Shown here: piece by piece, positions 58,887 through 64,000 of the stretch | Numbering within the stretch: the stretch's first letter is position 1 | Layout of the letters: the number at the start of each line of letters is the position of its first letter | NCBI GenBank assembly: GCA_018268935.1 | Contig: JAFDVS010000091.1 | Location: 45,564-109,563 of the forward strand | Origin: Acidobacteriota bacterium | GTDB lineage: Bacteria; Acidobacteriota; Terriglobia; Bryobacterales; Bryobacteraceae | Direction: 5' to 3' | Length of the DNA: 64,000 bases | Position numbers and translations under genes: made by a program | The notes under the pieces: generated by a model | What the model was told of the DNA's origin: nothing | The model's input: the letters and a program-made list of their open reading frames with translations, nothing else | The model's database searches: none

Positions 58887-59375
58887 TTCGCCTCCCGCAA
58901 AGCCAACGGAATCCACCCCGTCCGCATCTTCCGCGATCCCACTTCCTGCGCCGAGCCTTCCCAAATCGCAAACGCCACCTGCGTCCGCACCTTCGCCGAA
59001 AGCCCCGCCGGAGCCTTCCGCACCAGCACCACCTGCCATCCCGTCTTCGTTCGCACGCCCGCACCGCGCGCCAATAAACCAGCGCCCGGCGACAACGTCC
59101 CCGGCCCTTCCGCCATCATCGCCTCCACCGGAAACTCGCGCGGCCCAACCCGCCGGTTCCCCATCGCCTGCGCCGGAGCATAGCGCTGCATCATCTCCTT
59201 TTGCGCCGCCGACCCCGGTTCCAACGAATGCGCCTGGAACGGATAGTGATCCACGCTCGCATTCGGATACAGCGAGTGAATGTCATCCTTCCGCCCATTC
59301 ACCGATGCCTGCCAGTCCGCCCGCCAGAACGTGATCTGCACCGGATGCCCCGCCGATCCCATCTGCGGATCCGGC
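58262..59375. repeat. Right copy of the 1,114-bp direct repeat (intact operon side)
   Basis: Same length as 54860-55973, about 97.7% identical, no indels. Because the operon here is complete (the gamma gene continues beyond the repeat to 59731), this is the likely parental copy. Recombination between the copies would delete 3,402 bases including the toxin-antitoxin pair. Confidence 0.93.
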
Positions 59376-59731
59376 GGATTCACTTCCACCTTCTCCGGTA
59401 TCTGCACCGCGCACCCATCCAGAAACTTCGCAGGCCCCGGCAGATCATTCTGCGTCCCGTCTTTCCAATCCAACCGGAACGCCATCTCCCCTCCATTCTG
59501 CAAGGCGCGCACGCGCACCTCAGCCGTCGACGGCTTCATCAACCGCGGCTCCACCAGATCCTGCACCAGCAGCTTCGCCACATGCTCCGGAGCGCTATCC
59601 CACGCCCCATCCGCCGGCGTCGCAACCGGCTTCTGCGCGGGCACAGCCACCACCTCCGTCGTCATCACCGGCCCGCGGCTGCACGACGTCACCACCACAC
59701 TCAAAGCCACAACCAAAGCAATCCGCAACAT
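58883..59731 (-). CDS. Gamma subunit: heme-binding lipoprotein, ethylbenzene-dehydrogenase/DMSO-reductase type II family
   Basis: 282 residues, ATG 59731 with GGAGGAG upstream. N-terminal lipoprotein signal (MLRIALVVALSVVVTSC, lipobox VTSC, Cys17). The mature part matches the EB_dh heme-b-binding family (VTLE-like ITFWRADWQASV, LVEPRLMKPS, VVLVRKAP, VAFAIWEGSAQEVGSRK). Such subunits bind one heme b with Met and Lys axial ligands and carry electrons from the beta subunit to a soluble acceptor. A lipid anchor would keep the complex on the membrane surface. Third gene of the operon; 14 bases after beta. Confidence 0.85.
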   Translation of the reverse strand: MLRIALVVALSVVVTSCSRGPVMTTEVVAVPAQKPVATPADGAWDSAPEHVAKLLVQDLVEPRLMKPSTAEVRVRALQNGGEMAFRLDWKDGTQNDLPGPAKFLDGCAVQIPEKVEVNPPDPQMGSAGHPVQITFWRADWQASVNGRKDDIHSLYPNASVDHYPFQAHSLEPGSAAQKEMMQRYAPAQAMGNRRVGPREFPVEAMMAEGPGTLSPGAGLLARGAGVRTKTGWQVVLVRKAPAGLSAKVRTQVAFAIWEGSAQEVGSRKMRTGWIPLALREAK

Positions 59732-59745
59732 AAAATCTCCTCCAT

Positions 59746-60876
59746 CTACGGGCAGTTCGTGCGTGTGATCTGATACAGCTTGTCGTAAGCAGGCCGCGTG
59801 AATACCGGCTCATTGCGCGGCACACGCACCAGCGTCGATCCCTTGTCATCCAACCCGCTCACCAGATCCCCCTGTCTGCTCCATCGCGTCATCACCTGCT
59901 CGCTCGATCCAAACAAACACAGCAGCGACGACAAGTCTGCATCATTGGCCGCATTGCGATACGCCTTCACCGCCTCATCCGCCCCCGGCCCGAACAACTG
60001 CCGCGAGAACGACAACGGCACGTGAATCGGCGGAATGTAATAAACATTCGGCTCCAATCCAAACTGCGGAAAAAGCGGCAGCGCGATCTTCCGGATCCGC
60101 ACCAGGTAATCAATCGGATTCTCCGCCCGCTCCTGCCCCGGCTTCGAAATGTACCCCGCCAGCCGGATCTTCCCGATGCAGTTCACAAAGCACTGCGGCT
60201 GAATCCCCTGTTCCATCTTCGGGTAGCAGGCGATGCATTTCTCCGACGTGCCCGTCATCGGATTGAAGAACACCTTCTTATATGGGCACCCCTTCACACA
60301 CTCCTGATATCCGCGGCACCGTCCCTGATCCACCAGCACAATCCCGTCTTCCGGCCGCTTGTAAATCGAACCGCGCGGACAACTCGCCAGACACGCCGGA
60401 TACGTGCAGTGATTACAAATCCGCGCCAGATAGAAAAACCAGTTCATGTGTGGCAGCGACATCATCCCGGCGCCCTTATCCACCTGCCCCGCGCAATCAT
60501 CCTCACCCACATTCGGATACGCGTAATCCTGCTGCTCAGGCCGCCATCCCAACACGCGTTCCCCCGCTGGCGCCGATTCGAAGATCGTCTGCCCTTCGTA
60601 CTTGTTCCCGTTCCAGGCGCCGCCGTTCAACATCTCCAGCAGCTTCAAATCCCATGCCAGTGGATAGAACCCGTACGGCTTCGATTCCACGTTGTTCCAC
60701 AGCATGTATTCCTGCCCGCGCCCCGATGTCCACGTCGTCTTGCAGGCCAGCGTGCACGTCTGGCACGCAATGCATTTGTTCGTATCGAACACCGCGGCGA
60801 ACTGCCGTTGTGGCCGGCTCTCCGGATACCAGTACGACATCTCCCGGCCCAGTTGCCAATTGTTAACGCGTGCCAT
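59746..60876 (-). CDS. Beta subunit: iron-sulfur protein of a type II DMSO reductase-family complex
   Basis: 376 residues from ATG 60876 with AAGGAG upstream. Four cluster-binding groups: CIACQTCTLACK, CNHCTYPACLASCPRG, CRGYQECVKGCPYKK, and KCIACYPKMEQGIQPQCFVNC, the set seen in NarH/EbdB/ClrB/SerB/DdhB-type subunits (three [4Fe-4S] and one [3Fe-4S], by family knowledge). Transfers electrons between the molybdenum subunit and the heme subunit. The ATG overlaps the alpha stop by one base (TAATG), giving tight coupling. Confidence 0.93.
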   Translation of the reverse strand: MARVNNWQLGREMSYWYPESRPQRQFAAVFDTNKCIACQTCTLACKTTWTSGRGQEYMLWNNVESKPYGFYPLAWDLKLLEMLNGGAWNGNKYEGQTIFESAPAGERVLGWRPEQQDYAYPNVGEDDCAGQVDKGAGMMSLPHMNWFFYLARICNHCTYPACLASCPRGSIYKRPEDGIVLVDQGRCRGYQECVKGCPYKKVFFNPMTGTSEKCIACYPKMEQGIQPQCFVNCIGKIRLAGYISKPGQERAENPIDYLVRIRKIALPLFPQFGLEPNVYYIPPIHVPLSFSRQLFGPGADEAVKAYRNAANDADLSSLLCLFGSSEQVMTRWSRQGDLVSGLDDKGSTLVRVPRNEPVFTRPAYDKLYQITRTNCP

Positions 60877-63800
60877 TATGCCTTCTCCTTGCCACCGAAA
60901 AAGTTCCCAGCCAGATACTTCTTCATCACGTCCGATTCGTTTCGAGGCCGGATCCCCAACTCCACCGGACGCCACAAACCCTTCCCGTCAATCCCACCCG
61001 GCTCGGCCTTCGTGATCTTCACAATCGCCTCACGCGGCGCACCTGTCGGACAATGCACATCCGGCAAAAATCCCTTGCCGATCGACTGCCCGAACAATCC
61101 TTTCCGCACCAGCGAATCCGTCATCCACGTGGGCTTCAACCATCCGCGCGTCGCCGATTGATGCGAGCCCGAACGAAACATCGCCTGATACCCGCTCCGT
61201 GGATTCTTCGCCAGTCCATCGGCCCGCGACTTCCGCCCTTCCACCGATCCCGGCGTCGCCCCGTACATGTTGAACCACATGCGCGTCACGCCCTTCGGAG
61301 TCCCCGGGTAATAGCGCGCCCTGCACAACAACCGCGCGAACTCGTAATCCTTCGCATTCTTCTGCCAACCGCGGAACGGCCGGTCGCTCGGGTCTGAATC
61401 AATCCACACATAATCCCCATCCTGCACACCCAACGACTTCGCATCATCGGGATTGATATCCACGTACCCCTCGGTCACAAACGGGCTCCGCTTATCATGC
61501 CGGTACAAATCCCCGAACGGCCCGAACAGGATCGCGATCATGTCCGTGTCAATCGGCATCGTATGCGCTCCATGCCTGTATTTGGGCGTGTGGAACACAA
61601 ACTTGTATCCATCCTTCGCCAGCGGATGCGCCGTCTTCTTGCACTCGTCCCAACTCAACACCACGTTGCGTCCGCACCGCGTCTCGCACGACAGGTCCGA
61701 CCGCTCTACACCATATTTCTCCGGCCCGTCCGGTCGCAGCGCTTCATGCTTCGGCGCGATGATCACGTTCGGTTCATAGAACGTGGAATCCACCGGCTCG
61801 CGATGCACCGGCAGATTCTCTCCCGCCGCGATGAACTCGTCTTCCTCGCGATAAAACTCCAGCCGCCCCGTCTTCGTGTACCAAGGAACGTTGTCCACCA
61901 CTTGCTCGTAGCCCACCGCCTTCGGTGAGGTGCGGCTCTCCAGAATTGCCGGAATTCCTTCCTTCGCCTTCGCCTCCAGGTCCGCGATCTGAAATCCCTT
62001 CGTGTTCGAGGAAGCATTCAGGATCCGCTGCAGATACACATCCGTCCGCCCTTCGCGCACGAACTTCCAGCAATCGTTGAACCTCTGGTCCCCAGTCACC
62101 TCCGCCATCTTCGATCCCACCAGCGCCAGCACATCAATGTCGCCGATGGTGTTGAAGATGCGCTTCATCGGAGTCCGTGGAAACACCGTCAAAAACGGAT
62201 TCGTCACCGACGCCGTCATGTCCGGCTGCTTCAACTCCGCCCACGAATCCACGCCAAACACAATGTCCGCCCACTCGCACGACGTCGACCACCACCACTC
62301 GTTCACCGCGATCATCTCAATCCTCGGCAACATGTTCACTACCGTGTTGTAGTGCCACTTCACGTTGCCTAGGATCGAGTTCGCGTTGGCGAACCACAGC
62401 GATTTCGTCGGACAAGGCATGTGTGACTTGCCCGTCAACAACTTCTTCCCCACCCGCAACGGATGGTCTTCGTGGTTGTAGTAATGCGCCGACTCCGGCT
62501 TCCAATACTGCTTCGGCCGCGCGGGCTTCGCCGGATCCAATTCCAGATCAAACGGATTCTCGTTGATGTACTGCGGAGCCCCGTTAAACAAGGCCACCCG
62601 GTAATTCCCCGCATACGAACCCACGTTCCCGCCGATCTTTCCCACGTTCCCCGTTAGCGCGGCGAGCAGAAAAATATCCCGGTCCTTGTTGTCGTTGTTG
62701 AAAAACTGATTCGGCCCCATCCCGATCGCAAACAGCGTCGTTCCCGGCTTCGAAGCAATGTCCCGCGCCAGAGACTCCACCGCCGCCGCCGGAGCCCACG
62801 TCGCCTCCTCCGTCACCTGCGGAGTGAAATGCGCCGCATACTCCTTCACCAGATCGAAAATCGGCCGGCACCGGACCTTCTTCCCATCGGCCAGCGTCAC
62901 TTCCACTGACCCTTCCAGCAGCGGATCCTCCACGTTCGAATTCTTCCCCACCATGTCCCGCGTGATGGCCTTCGCCTGGTTCGTCTTCCGATCCCACCAC
63001 ACGCCATCGCCCCAATCCGCACGCATCGCTTCCGGAATAATCTGCTTATCATGCGTCACCGGAGGCGGCTCCTTCTCCGTCGGTTTCAACAAACGTGCAT
63101 TCTTCCACTCCGACACCTGCCCGCCAAACACATCCTTCGCCCGCAGATTCTTCAGCGTGTCCATCCGCACCAGCAGCGGCATGTCCGTCCACTGCCGCAC
63201 GTACGCCGCATCGTACAGCTTCTCTTTCAGGATCACGTGCGATAATCCCAGCGCCAGCGCCGGCGTCGTCCCCGGCCGCACCACAATCACTTCATCGCCC
63301 TTCGTCGCCGTCGCCGAATACTCGCACGCGATCACGACAATCTTCACGCCCTTCAGCCGCGCTTCCGTCAACCAGTGCGCATCGGGCATTTTCGTCGTGA
63401 TCCAGTTCATCCCCCAAACCACAACCGTCTTCGCGTGTTCCACCGCCGACAAATCGAATTCCACGGTCTGCTGTCCCGTCACCATCGGATGCCCCGGAGG
63501 CAGATCCGTATGCCACGAATAGTTATCGAACCCCTTCCCGCCCATCGCCTGGTCCGGCCCCACCTTGCGAATCTTCGCGTCCAGCAGTGCCATCGAATTC
63601 GCCATCCGGTACATGCCAAACACGCGCGTCATCCCCAACAGCGGCATGCCGCCACGAAACTTCAGCACCTGCGTCCCAACGCCGCCCGTCGCCTCAATCA
63701 CAGCCTCGTCGTAGTGCTGTTCCTTCAGCCGCCGCTTGCCTTCCTCGCCGTTGTACGTCTCCGCGATATTCTTCAGCGCCTTCGCCACAAACGTCGCCGC

Positions 63801-64000
63801 CTGGTCGTGCGACAACCGGACCCATTCATCGCGCGCCCGCTGGAAATACTTCTCCGGAGGCTTCCCATCGCTCCCGCGCGGAAATCCTTCCTCCACCCAC
63901 TTCTTGAACCCGGCGCGCACCATGCAACCATTGATCCGTCGGTCGCCATAGAACCGCCGCGTCAGTGCCAGCCCCTTCTGGCAAATGCGCGGATCCCACC
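60876..64000 (-). CDS. Alpha subunit: molybdopterin oxidoreductase, type II DMSO reductase family, 5' end outside the window
   Basis: 1040 residues visible; the frame continues past base 64000, so the leader (probably Tat) and any N-terminal [4Fe-4S] cysteines are not seen. NYSWHTDLPPGHPMVTGQQT contains the Asp that coordinates molybdenum in NarG-like enzymes. GMNWITTKMPDAHWLTEAR, GTTPALALGLSHVIL and YVRQWTDMPLLVR resemble archaeal-type nitrate reductase and selenate/chlorate reductase chains. The substrate (nitrate, chlorate, selenate, dimethyl sulfide, hydrocarbon) cannot be read from the sequence. Gene order alpha-beta-gamma-delta is that of the ethylbenzene/dimethylsulfide dehydrogenase group. 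Confidence 0.9.
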   Translation of the reverse strand, partial: WDPRICQKGLALTRRFYGDRRINGCMVRAGFKKWVEEGFPRGSDGKPPEKYFQRARDEWVRLSHDQAATFVAKALKNIAETYNGEEGKRRLKEQHYDEAVIEATGGVGTQVLKFRGGMPLLGMTRVFGMYRMANSMALLDAKIRKVGPDQAMGGKGFDNYSWHTDLPPGHPMVTGQQTVEFDLSAVEHAKTVVVWGMNWITTKMPDAHWLTEARLKGVKIVVIACEYSATATKGDEVIVVRPGTTPALALGLSHVILKEKLYDAAYVRQWTDMPLLVRMDTLKNLRAKDVFGGQVSEWKNARLLKPTEKEPPPVTHDKQIIPEAMRADWGDGVWWDRKTNQAKAITRDMVGKNSNVEDPLLEGSVEVTLADGKKVRCRPIFDLVKEYAAHFTPQVTEEATWAPAAAVESLARDIASKPGTTLFAIGMGPNQFFNNDNKDRDIFLLAALTGNVGKIGGNVGSYAGNYRVALFNGAPQYINENPFDLELDPAKPARPKQYWKPESAHYYNHEDHPLRVGKKLLTGKSHMPCPTKSLWFANANSILGNVKWHYNTVVNMLPRIEMIAVNEWWWSTSCEWADIVFGVDSWAELKQPDMTASVTNPFLTVFPRTPMKRIFNTIGDIDVLALVGSKMAEVTGDQRFNDCWKFVREGRTDVYLQRILNASSNTKGFQIADLEAKAKEGIPAILESRTSPKAVGYEQVVDNVPWYTKTGRLEFYREEDEFIAAGENLPVHREPVDSTFYEPNVIIAPKHEALRPDGPEKYGVERSDLSCETRCGRNVVLSWDECKKTAHPLAKDGYKFVFHTPKYRHGAHTMPIDTDMIAILFGPFGDLYRHDKRSPFVTEGYVDINPDDAKSLGVQDGDYVWIDSDPSDRPFRGWQKNAKDYEFARLLCRARYYPGTPKGVTRMWFNMYGATPGSVEGRKSRADGLAKNPRSGYQAMFRSGSHQSATRGWLKPTWMTDSLVRKGLFGQSIGKGFLPDVHCPTGAPREAIVKITKAEPGGIDGKGLWRPVELGIRPRNESDVMKKYLAGNFFGGKEKA

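Noticed and set aside
1..64000. Exosortase, tRNA, rRNA, CRISPR array or complete prophage
   Set aside because: No exosortase-type motif, cloverleaf, rRNA segment, regular repeat-spacer array or phage structural genes were recognised. The only mobile gene seen is the RAYT.

Overview
The window looks like a chromosomal segment of a GC-rich acidobacterium, probably a Bryobacterales/Solibacter-like soil or wetland lineage. That placement is an inference. It rests on many PEP-CTERM proteins, three large Ser/Thr kinases fused to PD40/TolB-type propellers, an SBBP-repeat protein, planctomycete/acidobacterial-style cytochrome-ankyrin proteins, and housekeeping genes embedded among lineage-specific secreted proteins. 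No rRNA, tRNA or CRISPR array was recognised.

Layout. 1-6.1 kb: the rpoD 5' part and dnaG lie on the minus strand and are separated by two plus-strand genes (SBBP protein, PEP-CTERM protein). 6.2-18.7 kb: a PHP-domain protein, a yeast-type cytosine deaminase homologue, two tandem receptor kinases with nearly identical kinase domains, a cytochrome c-ankyrin-cyclase-like fusion, a REP-associated transposase with its hairpins, and a third kinase. 18.8-24.9 kb: two divergent secreted proteins with HExxH motifs, an octaheme cytochrome, a pseudopilin-like protein and a creatininase-fold protein with altered metal ligands. 24.9-31.1 kb: a minus-strand cluster of six PEP-CTERM genes plus a VanZ-like membrane protein. 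31.2-33.1 kb: a divergently transcribed archaeal/PglB-like oligosaccharyltransferase. 33-49 kb: S41 peptidase, smc, Uma2, amidohydrolase, a DNA-binding/TPR regulator, another PEP-CTERM gene, a Tat-exported TIM-barrel protein, an NAD(P)-binding protein, a serine hydrolase, thrB and a Gfo/Idh/MocA oxidoreductase. 49-54.8 kb: secreted proteins including a sphingomyelinase-like phosphodiesterase, another PEP-CTERM protein and a two-gene nucleotidyltransferase locus. 54.9-64 kb: a type II DMSO-reductase-family operon (alpha, beta, heme-binding gamma, TorD chaperone, all minus strand). Its 3' end is duplicated as a 1,114-bp direct repeat, and between the copies sit a PemK/MazF toxin-antitoxin pair, a frameshifted FISUMP gene and a PEP-CTERM gene fragment.

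How it fits together. The most striking assembly is 26-33 kb. Three close PEP-CTERM paralogues, each with about five N-X-S/T sequons, share a leader and TTG starts. They lie next to an STT3/AglB-like enzyme, and a decayed 5' copy of that enzyme remains beside a second PEP-CTERM gene, so the PEP-CTERM/oligosaccharyltransferase pair seems to have been duplicated as a unit. The molybdoenzyme operon, the octaheme cytochrome and the cytochrome-ankyrin protein suggest extensive periplasmic redox chemistry. No exosortase gene is present in the window, so PEP-CTERM sorting must be encoded elsewhere.
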